From Streptomyces sp. NRRL WC-3626 (lineage in GTDB: Bacteria; Actinomycetota; Actinomycetes; Streptomycetales; Streptomycetaceae), in contig NZ_JOCA01000023.1 of the NCBI RefSeq assembly GCF_000718785.1, forward strand, positions 124,001 to 188,000: 64,000 bases of DNA, written 5' to 3'. Each line of letters begins with the position of its first letter. Position 1 is the first letter of the stretch. This document shows positions 38,288-46,800 of this stretch, one piece after another. The notes below the pieces were generated by a model. The model was not told where the DNA came from. It did no database searches and saw nothing but the letters and a program-made list of their open reading frames with translations. Position numbers and translations under genes: made by a program.

Positions 38288-38368
38288 GCCCCGAGCCGAT
38301 TGACCAGTTCGGTGGCCGGACCGATGGAGGACCGGCATGGACGGGCCGATGCCCTCCGCCGTTGGCAC

Positions 38369-38518
38369 GATGCTGTTGGCGAATCCGTCACCGTTCGGTG
38401 ATTGGAGCGTTTCTCCCGGCGCGGTACCGCTTACGCGGTGTTTCGCCGGGAGAAACGCTCCAATCGTGGTGCCGGGGCGGGTGTCTGGCGGCCGTCCGAC
38501 GGATTCGCCAGCAGCATC
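38369..38518. repeat. Two nested inverted repeats in a gene-free stretch
   Basis: The 331 bases 38288-38618 contain no gene I can support. Within them, outer arms 38369-38389 and 38498-38518 are complementary with one mismatch in 21 (GATGCTGTTGGCGAATCCG...). Inner arms 38400-38421 and 38444-38465 are a perfect 22-bp inverted repeat (GATTGGAGCGTTTCTCCC...). A third small stem (ACCGC/GCGGT) lies in the central loop at 38426-38439. It may be a MITE-like element, a strong terminator or a structured RNA. Confidence 0.7.
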
Positions 38519-38618
38519 TTGTCACCGGCAGGGGACGGTTCCATGCCCTGCTCCCTCGCCGGCCCCTTCGAGCACGATGGGGCCGCAGGACACGCCGTCC
38601 CGTGCGCGCATTTCACTC

Positions 38619-39458
38619 TCAGACGTCCGGGAACTCAGGCGCCCACGTGAGCCGTATGCCAACGGATTGGGCCAATGAGGACCACCGGGGGTCCACCGGG
38701 CGTTTCTCCAGCACCAGGACGGGATGAAGGCGGCGACCGGGGTGGGCGGTGCGGAGTTGGTGCGCGTAGTCGAGAACCTGTCCGATACCCAGACGGATCT
38801 GCTGGTCCTCCCTCGCTCCGGTCAAACTCTTGACCTCGGCTATGAACACGTCCTTCCCGCGTAACCACCCCGCGTCGAACGCGGGAGCGCCCAGGGCGTG
38901 GGTGCGTACCCCGATACCTTGGTCGGACAGGTACGCGAGGAGCGCACCCACCGTCGCCTCGTGCACGGCCGTCGCTTTGTCGAGACGGGTCAGATCGAGT
39001 GTGAGGTCCACGGACGGGCGTTGGCCCGGTTTGCGCACTCGAAGGGGGCCGCCGAGGATCTCCTTCCGAGCCGGAGCGGCCGGCACGGGGCGCACGCGCC
39101 CGGCACCCGACTTCCTCAGCTCCAGACACGGGGCCGGCCGACGCTTGAGCAACCTCGAGAAACCATCGGCATCCACGACACAGACGTGCCGTCCCCCGTT
39201 GCGTGAGGCATCGGCGTCGACGAGCTTGCTGCTGTAGGCCCGGCGGCTATCCGTCACGACCTTGCTGGCCAGATCGCCGTAGACGAGCAGGGTGATCTTT
39301 CGCGAGAAATCAGTTTTGGTATCCGCGTCACACTCCTCGGCCAGTTCCGCACAGCGCGGCCTGACCGTCCACTCGCCGTGGATGAGCACGCGACCCGTGA
39401 AGCACACGGTGTGGCCGCGGAGGCTGCGGACGGTTCCTTGGCACGTCAACCCTGACAT
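38619..39458 (-). CDS. BRCT domain fused to a PD-(D/E)xK nuclease-like domain
   Basis: A 279-residue protein. The N-terminal ~95 residues have BRCT character (LRGHTVCFTGRV, ITLLVYGDLASKV, then a HVCVVDADGF segment). The C-terminal half has a nuclease-like core: AFDAGWLRGKDVFIAEVKS, with Asp followed by E-x-K, then a QIRLGIGQVLDYAHQL helix and HPVLVLEKRP. It would be a DNA-binding or DNA-cleaving accessory protein. It is the last gene of a three-gene minus-strand operon headed by the GmrSD-type enzyme and overlaps the preceding gene by 13 bases. Catalysis is inferred, not shown. Confidence 0.68.
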   Translation of the reverse strand: MSGLTCQGTVRSLRGHTVCFTGRVLIHGEWTVRPRCAELAEECDADTKTDFSRKITLLVYGDLASKVVTDSRRAYSSKLVDADASRNGGRHVCVVDADGFSRLLKRRPAPCLELRKSGAGRVRPVPAAPARKEILGGPLRVRKPGQRPSVDLTLDLTRLDKATAVHEATVGALLAYLSDQGIGVRTHALGAPAFDAGWLRGKDVFIAEVKSLTGAREDQQIRLGIGQVLDYAHQLRTAHPGRRLHPVLVLEKRPVDPRWSSLAQSVGIRLTWAPEFPDV

Positions 39459-40057
39459 CGCTCCTCATGAAGCCAACCGATGTGACGGAGCACCGGCAGC
39501 ACACGGAAATGGACGAAGCCGAGTACCGGCGTCTCGTCGTCCTCGGCGGAGAAGAACAAGGCGTGCTGGAGAGGCTTCTCGTCCTGCGGGTCGTCCAGGT
39601 CGACGAGCGGCAGGTCCGGGCGGTCGTAAGCGGGCTCCAGGGTGACGTCTTCCCTGGCGGTCAGCTCCCGCAGTACGAACAGTCCCATCCGGTCGGCGAG
39701 AACTTCCGTGGTCAGGGACTTGTTGATCCGCGGCCTGCCGTGCCTGTCGACGTACGTCGGATACACCATGACGCGGAGCTCGTGCCGCCCCGGCGTGGGA
39801 GCGATACCGGAACGCAGACGACCGTGCAGATTCGACAGGGCCGAGGGCATCTCGGGCATGACCGGGGGCTTGTGGACCACCAGATCCCGCTCGCCGTTGC
39901 GCCAATGGTTGTCGTGGATCTTCAGCGTCGGACGTCCGGGAAGGTGCAGCTCCCACTCGACGGCGCTCGCCACCGATGTCTCGCCGGACGGCGTCGTGCC
40001 GGTCTTCGACACTCGGCCACTGCCGCGCGTCAGCGTGAGTTCGTTCAGCACGTGCAC
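39446..40057 (-). CDS. Hypothetical protein in the GmrSD operon
   Basis: A 203-residue protein starting at GTG 40057 with AAGGGA upstream, 30 bases after the GmrSD-like stop. It has mixed alpha/beta character (VEWELHLPGRPTLKIHDNHW, LRVMVYPTYVDRHGRPRI, LFFSAEDDETPVLGFVHFRVLP) and no motif I recognise. The tight spacing on both sides suggests it works with its neighbours. Confidence 0.6.
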   Translation of the reverse strand: MHVLNELTLTRGSGRVSKTGTTPSGETSVASAVEWELHLPGRPTLKIHDNHWRNGERDLVVHKPPVMPEMPSALSNLHGRLRSGIAPTPGRHELRVMVYPTYVDRHGRPRINKSLTTEVLADRMGLFVLRELTAREDVTLEPAYDRPDLPLVDLDDPQDEKPLQHALFFSAEDDETPVLGFVHFRVLPVLRHIGWLHEERCQG

Positions 40058-40087
40058 AGGCGTCCCTTCATCGCAATGCTCGCTTCG

Positions 40088-42637
40088 TCAGTTCCGCTGT
40101 GCCAGATCCAGCGCCGCCGTGTGCACGAACCAGTCCAGCACCCCGCAGATCTCCTCGCCGTGCTCCGCGAACACCCTGACCGGGAAGGACGGACGCAGCT
40201 CCAGCTTCGCCTCCGGCAGGTCGATGCCGTCGATCTTGTTGAGGCGGTTCAGCAGCTCACGGCGCTGTTCCGTGTCGTCGAAGGGGCTGCGGTCCTTGAG
40301 GTACTGGAAGACGACCTCGACCGTTCCGCTCACCGGGTAGATCGCCATGGGCCACATCAGGTGGGGGCGGCGACTGGTGCCGGCGTCGAGCATCGGGAAG
40401 CAGCTCGTCTCCTCGTGGCGGCCGTAGTTGACGTAACCACCCTGGAGGCGCCAGAAGTCGAGTGTGCTCAGGACCCCGGCGGACGCGTCCGGCCAGTACT
40501 CCTGCAACTGTGCGCGGAAGCGCTCGGCCGCAGCGGTGTCCTCTCCGGCCGGAAGCGGGTCGTGCGAGGCGGGTTGTGCGACGTCCTTGCCGAGCAGGGT
40601 GGCCAGCTCGGCCGCGGTCAGGCGCTGCGAGCCGTGGGCACGGGCCGACGGGTCGAACTTCACGCCTTCGCTCATCAGCAGTTCCTGCGGTGGCTGCCGG
40701 TCACTGCCGTCCGTCCAGCGGAACGCAGGGGAGACCTTCCCGTCCGCGGTCAGGACACGGTAGGCCCCGATCACGGTGGGATTGGAGCCCAGGTAGGTGC
40801 CGACCGGCACCGGGTGACTGCCAATCAGCTCGGCTACATCACCGTATGTCGTCCACGTCCCGCTCGGCATCGCCACCAGGACCGCCCGCAGCTCCGCCCA
40901 TCCGGGCCATTCCTCGCCGGTCGGTTTGACTCCGCCGATGGGGCCGGGCCACAGCTCCACCGCCCGTTCCGTCAGACGGTCGGCACGGGCCAGGATCTCG
41001 CTCTTGCCCCAGCGCCGCTCCGCGGCGATCTCCTGGTTCATGCGCAGGGCGCTCGAGTCGAGGATCTGCTGCTTGCGCTCGAACGGGCTGTTGGACAACT
41101 TCGCGTTGTCCCCGGTGAGGGTCAGATTGCCCAGTGTGTGCACCAGCAGGTCGTGCAGCTCCTGGGGGGTCTGGTCCGGCTCGGTCTCGTCGGCGAGCAG
41201 GTCGAACCAGGCGGGGGCCGGGCGCTGCGGAAGCACGTGCTCGACGGTGAGGGCCGCCTTGACGAAGTCGACGGGCTCGCTGGAACCGTAGCTCTCCTCA
41301 AGCCTGCGCAGGATGTAACTCCGTTGCGGGGGCCGGCCGCTCCAGTAGAACGGTTTGCCGCGGATCGCCTGGTGCAGTTCCTCGTCGCTCGGCCACCGGC
41401 GGCGCCGGCCGGACAGGAACCGCCGGACCGCCTCGGCGGCGGGACGGTCGGTCTCCAGTTCCTTCGGAGCCTCCATGAAGATGCGGTTGAGATTGGTGGT
41501 CGGTGTCTGGCAGATGAGTCGCCGCACCAGATATGCCTCGACGTACCTCAGGGCCTCCGCCGCGTCCTCGGATGTGGTGGTTCCGCCGTCGACGAGGTCC
41601 AGCAGGTGGAGGGCCAGAGGGTAGTGGGTCTGGCCACCCCAGGCGGCCAGACGCTCCAGGGCAGTGCGCAGCGCGGGGGACTGCTCACGCCGGGGCTCGA
41701 TGATGCGGAGGAACCGTCTCCCCCGCTCGGCCAGTTGTGCGATCTCACGCTGCAGCGAGTCCTCGTCGCCGGCCAGCGGCTGAAGCCGCCTCTGCTGCTC
41801 CCGGTAGATCTCGCTCTGCTTGGTCTTGTGGTGGCCCCTTACGACCAGGTCCAGCCAGACGAGGAGTTCGAGGTTCTTGGGACCGAGGCTCTGTTGCATG
41901 GGCAGCCACAGCTCGTGGTAGACACGCTCGCCCCTTTTGGGCAAGAGCATGAACACGTAGTTGCGCAGCAGGTCGCTCTGGCTGAGCCCGACGCCCGTGT
42001 TGTTGATCGACTCGAAGATCCGGTAGACGTTGTCACCGGGCTCCGCGGTGATCTCCACGATCGACAGCAGATCCTTGAGGACGGTTCCGACCGTCGCGAC
42101 CCACTGATCGTGCCCGGCGGCTTCCTGCCCCTCGGCGAGCGCGCCGAGGAAGAAGCGGTAGGCGGCGCCGATGTTGTCGCTTCCGCCGGCCTCCGCCCGG
42201 GACTGGATGCAGGCCGTGTACGCCTCGCGGTCGGCCTGTGTCGGCAGCAACCGGTAGTGCTCGAGGCCCTCGTGATATTCGTTCACCAGGAGCTGGTGGT
42301 GGATCCTCGTGACATCGCGTGCATCACCCGCTTTCTTGAGGTGGTCGCGCAGCGCGGCGAACGCCAGCATCAGCGTGGTCAGCCTTTGCTGACCGTCCAC
42401 GACGAGCCACCGTTGCACGCCGCCCGCCTGGAACTGGCCGGGTGCGAGCACCACGGAGCCGAGAAAGTGCGGTGTGGCGCTTTCGCCCGAGAGATGCTGG
42501 TCGACGAGTTCGCTCACATCTTCCCAGAGTCGCGACAGCTGTTCCCTGCCCCAGCTGTATGTCCGCTGATAGAGGGGGACTTGGAACTGCTTCTCCCCCT
42601 GGATCAGCTTGAGGAAGGTGATTTCCTGCGCACGCAT
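40088..42637 (-). CDS. GmrSD-type (type IV) restriction enzyme with embedded alkyltransferase-like domain
   Basis: An 849-residue protein that fuses DUF262 and DUF1524, as in GmrSD-family enzymes that cut modified phage DNA. DUF262 shows QVPLYQRTYSW (19-29), the nucleotidase-type DGQQRLTT (81-88) and RIFESINNTGVGLSQSDLLR. DUF1524 (HNH) shows EHVLPQ (466-471) and TLGNLTLTGDNAKLSN. After it, residues 578-641 match the DNA-binding core of O6-alkylguanine alkyltransferase-like proteins (WAELRAVLVAMPSGTWTTYGD, YRVLTADG). The active-site PCHR is replaced by GAYR, so it would read damaged or modified bases without repairing them. A further C-terminal domain (690-849) is unknown. It heads a three-gene operon behind a copy of the repeated 15-bp element. 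Confidence 0.85.
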   Translation of the reverse strand: MRAQEITFLKLIQGEKQFQVPLYQRTYSWGREQLSRLWEDVSELVDQHLSGESATPHFLGSVVLAPGQFQAGGVQRWLVVDGQQRLTTLMLAFAALRDHLKKAGDARDVTRIHHQLLVNEYHEGLEHYRLLPTQADREAYTACIQSRAEAGGSDNIGAAYRFFLGALAEGQEAAGHDQWVATVGTVLKDLLSIVEITAEPGDNVYRIFESINNTGVGLSQSDLLRNYVFMLLPKRGERVYHELWLPMQQSLGPKNLELLVWLDLVVRGHHKTKQSEIYREQQRRLQPLAGDEDSLQREIAQLAERGRRFLRIIEPRREQSPALRTALERLAAWGGQTHYPLALHLLDLVDGGTTTSEDAAEALRYVEAYLVRRLICQTPTTNLNRIFMEAPKELETDRPAAEAVRRFLSGRRRRWPSDEELHQAIRGKPFYWSGRPPQRSYILRRLEESYGSSEPVDFVKAALTVEHVLPQRPAPAWFDLLADETEPDQTPQELHDLLVHTLGNLTLTGDNAKLSNSPFERKQQILDSSALRMNQEIAAERRWGKSEILARADRLTERAVELWPGPIGGVKPTGEEWPGWAELRAVLVAMPSGTWTTYGDVAELIGSHPVPVGTYLGSNPTVIGAYRVLTADGKVSPAFRWTDGSDRQPPQELLMSEGVKFDPSARAHGSQRLTAAELATLLGKDVAQPASHDPLPAGEDTAAAERFRAQLQEYWPDASAGVLSTLDFWRLQGGYVNYGRHEETSCFPMLDAGTSRRPHLMWPMAIYPVSGTVEVVFQYLKDRSPFDDTEQRRELLNRLNKIDGIDLPEAKLELRPSFPVRVFAEHGEEICGVLDWFVHTAALDLAQRN

Positions 42638-42717
42638 ACGCTTCCTTTCCCGGCCAGGCAGGAAGTGCCTGCCGGCTCGTCCAACGGCTGGCGCCCGAGA
42701 CGGTCACTCAATCTACG

Positions 42718-42732
42718 GTGTACTCAGTCAAC
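42718..42732 (-). promoter_or_regulatory. 15-bp dyad element, copy 4 (upstream of the GmrSD operon)
   Basis: GTGTACTCAGTCAAC (13 of 14 consensus positions). On the minus strand it gives TTGACT as a -35-like box 80-95 bases before the GmrSD-like start. Confidence 0.5.
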
Positions 42733-42752
42733 AGTGAGGAGTTTCGGGCCGC

Positions 42753-43596
42753 CTACTGTGAGGCAGTGCCCCTGAGAGTGGGAACTGTGACCGCCTGCTT
42801 GGAGATTCGGGGCATCGTCTCGTTGGGGGAGCGGCGCAGCAGCTTGATCGACCGGCCCTCGGCCCACGCGTTCCAGGCTTTGAGGTAGTAGAGCAGGTGC
42901 TCGCGCGAGTCGTCGCGGCGACGGAGCGACGTGCCCGTGGCGAGATTGAGCATCGTGTTGCGCAAGGTGAGACGGGGATCGCCCGGCTCCAGACGTGCGC
43001 CGGTCACGATGCCCTCCTTCCAGGTGCTTTGATCGATGTCGGGCCCGCGCCTCGCATGTCACGTACCAGCCGATGGCTGCCGCCGTGACGGTGATGCGGC
43101 ACGCGCGGTTGAGCGCGACGCCGTGCTGAAGGGCGTCACGGGTGCCGGGGTGCTCGTCGAGCATGGTCAGGGGCTGGTCGTTGCTGGTCACCGACGATCC
43201 GCCGCTCCACGACGAGTTGGGCGCGTTCAGGTAGAGGTGCAGGCCGCGCAGGGCCGCCGCCAGATGCGTGGCGTTGGCCTCGCCGGCGAGGGCGAGCGCG
43301 TCCCGGCCGGTGCGCTTGCGCCCCGTGTCCATCACGGTGAACGCGGTGCGCGGAACGCCGTGGGTGACGGTCAGGGGAACGGAGATCCCCGCCTTGGCGA
43401 TCGCCGCGAGGCGGTGCTGACCGTCGATGAGTACGCCGTCCTCGTCGAAGGCGATGCCCTGGTGCGTCAACTGCCACTCGCCGCACTCGATTCGGCCCAC
43501 CAGTCGCTGTACCGCCGCCTTGCTGAGCGGGCGGTTGCCGGGGTTGCGGGTGTCCGTCGCGATTTCCGGACTGACGTGGAGCACTTCCATACGCAT
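42753..43596 (-). pseudogene. DGQHR/ParB-like nuclease-fold protein, frameshifted
   Basis: About 280 residues with a DGQHR motif (GVLIDGQHRLAAIAKAG) in a ParB-like fold, followed by RTAFTVMDTGRKRTGRDAL and LTMLDEHPGTRDAL. The protein reads from ATG 43596 (or 43590) to about 43045, where a GGGCCC run shifts the frame. The natural continuation (DIDQSTWKEGIVTGARLEPG through MLNLATGTSL to the stop at 42753) lies in the next frame. Removing one C restores a continuous protein, so it is either a recent single-base mutation or a sequencing error. Proteins of this type occur with DNA-modification and mobile-element genes. A copy of the repeated element lies upstream. Confidence 0.65.
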
Positions 43597-43666
43597 GGCG
43601 CGCGGCCCTTCCGTGGCGTCGGCCTGGAGCTGTGCGAGTGATGCCGAGTCATAGTGACGCACAACT

Positions 43667-43681
43667 GTGAACAGGGTCAAC
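43667..43681 (-). promoter_or_regulatory. 15-bp dyad element, copy 5 (upstream of the DGQHR gene)
   Basis: GTGAACAGGGTCAAC (12 of 14). On the minus strand it supplies TTGACC, with CACTAT 18 bases downstream as a possible -10, about 70 bases before the DGQHR start. Confidence 0.5.
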
Positions 43682-43764
43682 GCATCCACTGGGTTGTGTC
43701 GATGAGTGTGATGCTGTTCCCTGACTCAAAGTGAGGCTCGGCGGTCTGCTGCTACGCTCGCAGC

Positions 43765-43781
43765 GTGTGCTTAGTTCACAC
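43765..43781 (+). promoter_or_regulatory. 15-bp dyad element, copy 6 (upstream of the large helicase)
   Basis: GTGTGCTTAGTTCACAC; in reverse GTGAACTAAGCACAC, 11 of 14. It lies about 105 bases before the helicase start, near the expected transcription start, so its position differs from the other copies. Confidence 0.4.
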
Positions 43782-43884
43782 TTGAGGGCGACGCGCTGGG
43801 GGGCGTAAGCGTGTTCGGGTGGGCCGGGCCGGGATGGCGTCAAGCGGTCACGTGGGTGGCTCGGAACAGCAGTGGGGGTGGCGC

Positions 43885-46800
43885 ATGAGCCGACGTGAGT
43901 ACGGTCCGGGCGACGAGATGCAGCCGGTCGGATTCGACTACCAGTACGACGACGGGCTGCACGTACGGGTGGACGACGTACTGCCGTACGAGCTCGTCGA
44001 CCCCGAGGGCTCCGACGGGTACCGTCAGGGCGACGACCTCGTCCGGTGCACGCTGTATCTCAGCAACGGCACGGACCACCCCATGGACATGGACGGCATC
44101 ACCCTGCTGGTGCGGAGCGGGCCGTACGGCAAGACGGGGCGCCAGGTGCAGGACTACCGGACCGAGCTGCTCGACGACAGGCTCGACGGCACCCTCCGCA
44201 AGGGCCGCCGCGCGTCCGCGACCTGGGCCTACAGCATCCCGGCGGGAACCGCCACGGAGCTGGACATCGAGGTGCGGTTCCCGTACGACCACAAACGCGA
44301 GAGCGTCACCTTCACCACGGCGAAGGACATGACGCCCGTACAGGCGGCACAACTCCCGGACCAGACATCCTTGTTCGGCGAACGGCAGCCGGCCCTGTCC
44401 GCCGACGGCGACGACGAAGGCCGGGGAGCCGCACGTACTGTGCTCGGAGCCGTACCGTCGCAGCCCACGGGTCCCGGCCCCCGTCCGGCCATGTCTCCCG
44501 TGCCCGGCTCCACCCCCTCCGGCGAACTCGACGCCACCCGGGTCCGTCAGATCTTCCGGTTCCTCGCCGAGGCCGAGGAGTCGAAGACCCGCCCCGTCCG
44601 CACGCTCGACGGTGCCGCCGGCGCCGTCTGGTTCGAGGAACTGCCGGACACCCCCGAGGTCGCCGTGATGCTCGACGGGACCCTCGGCACCGAGGAACCG
44701 GCCTGGCTGACCCTCGCCCGCCCCGAACGCGAGGACGCCCCGCATCCCAGGCCACTGCTGGCGCCCTGGGTCGACGAGACCCGCATACGCGACTTCAAGC
44801 AGACCCGTGCCCCGCACCTGCGCCGCCGGATCGAGCCGGAGTTCCCGGACTGGTCCCGGGGCATCCCCCTCGACAAGACGTACCACGAGCTCGACGACCA
44901 CCCGAAGCGGGAGAAGATCGAGAAGCTGTACGCCGCCTGGGAACAGGAGTGGCTCGCCTGGGCGGAGCGGCGGCGGGCCGTCGACCCCGTCGTGCGGCTG
45001 TACGACCGCCTGCACAAGATGCACGAGGACGCCGCCAACCTCGGAGAGGCCTACGAACTCGTCCTCGGGCTCGGCCGGCTCACCTGGCAGACGACCGGCG
45101 GACAGCGCGTGGAGCGCCACCTCGTCACTCACCGCGCCACCCTCCACCTCGACCCGGCCACCGGCACCCTCACCGCCGCCCCCGACCCGACCGGAACGGG
45201 GCTGGAACTGGAAGAGGGCATGCTGGAGGGCGCCCAGCACGTGCCCGGCGCGGTACGCGAGCAGATCGTCGACGCGTTGGACGGCGCCGCCGACGTCACC
45301 GACCCCACCCACCTGGACGCCGTACACACCGCCCTGCGCAGCTGGACCAACGCGGCGCACAGCGCCGGAAGTTACTCGCCGACCGTGGAACGCGCCCGGC
45401 CGCGCACGCTCGACGTGCCCCAGGTGGGACTCACCCCCGCGCTCGTCCTGCGCGAGCGCAACCGCCGTTCGACGATGGACGCCCTCAAGGCCATTGCCCG
45501 CCAGATCGACGCCGGCACACCCCCCACCGAACTGCTCGGCTACATCGCCGGCCGCGACGGCGCGCTGACCGCCGCCGACCTCGCGGCGACCGAGGACGAC
45601 GGTGCGCAGGCCGGCGCCGGCGAGATGTACTTCGCGCTGCCCGCCAACGAGGAGCAGCGCACCATCGCCGAACGCCTGCGCGCCAACCGGCTCGTCGTGG
45701 TGCAGGGGCCGCCCGGCACCGGCAAGACGCACACCATCGCCAACCTGGTCACGGACCTGCTCGCCCAGGGCAAGCGGGTCCTCATCACCAGCCACACCCC
45801 GCGCGCCCTGCGCGTCCTGCGGGACAAACTGCCCGAGAGCATCCGCGATCTGTGCGTGAGCCGCACCGAGGACGGCGCCGCAGCGCAGCGGGAGCTCGAG
45901 GCGTCCGTTCAGCGGATCCTCGGCGAGTACGCCGGCTACGACCCCAAGGCCTCGGAGAAGGACATCCGTACGCTCCAGGCAAGGCTTGCCGCGGCCCGTG
46001 CGGCCCAGCAGGCCATGCTGCGCGACCTCGCCGTACTGCGCGAGCAGGAGACCCACCGCTTCGAGGCGGAGATCGGCGACTACACCGGCAGCCTCCAGGA
46101 GATCGCCGAGCGCCTCACCGCCGAGACGGAACGCCACGACTGGCTCGGGCAGGTCCCCGGCGAACAGCCCTCCGTCACCGCTGAGGACGCGCTGAGGCTG
46201 CTGCACACCACACGCGCCTACACCCCGCACCACCAGGCCCTGGCGGCCGAGGCGCCCGGCCCCTCCGAACTGCCCGCACCCGGCGACTTCGAGGAGGCCG
46301 TGCGGGTCGTGCGCTCCGCCGAGGAGGCGCACGAGGCGGTACGCCAGGACCCACTGAGCCTGCGCTACGACACCGCCGTACGGGGTCTGAACGAGACGGA
46401 ACAGCGGCGCCTGACGGACGCCCTGGACGCGTTCTCCGCAGCCCGCGCCAGGGCCGCGTCCCTCGCTGCCGCCGCCGGAGCGTGGGCCGGGTCGCTCATG
46501 GAGGAGGTGACCGCGGGGCAGGACTGGCAGACCCGCAGTCGGCACACCGCCGTCACCGACGCCCTCGCGGCCCTCGACGCCTCGCTCACCACACTGGGCA
46601 CCGCGATGGTCAGCGGCCTCGAGCAGTACGACCCGGCCGTCGCGCTCGGCCAGGCCACCACCCTTTACGACGGACTGGCGCAGGGGCAGAAGCTGCGGGG
46701 GCCGCTCGGCACCCGTACGAAGCTGGCCAGGGCCGTCGGAGCGTTCGTCCAGGCCGTGCGGGTCGACGGGAGGACCCCCGAGGACCCCGCCACGGCAGCG

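Noticed and set aside
38337..38678. Short open frames inside the nested inverted-repeat region
   Set aside because: They cover palindromic DNA, lack ribosome sites and have no protein-like composition.
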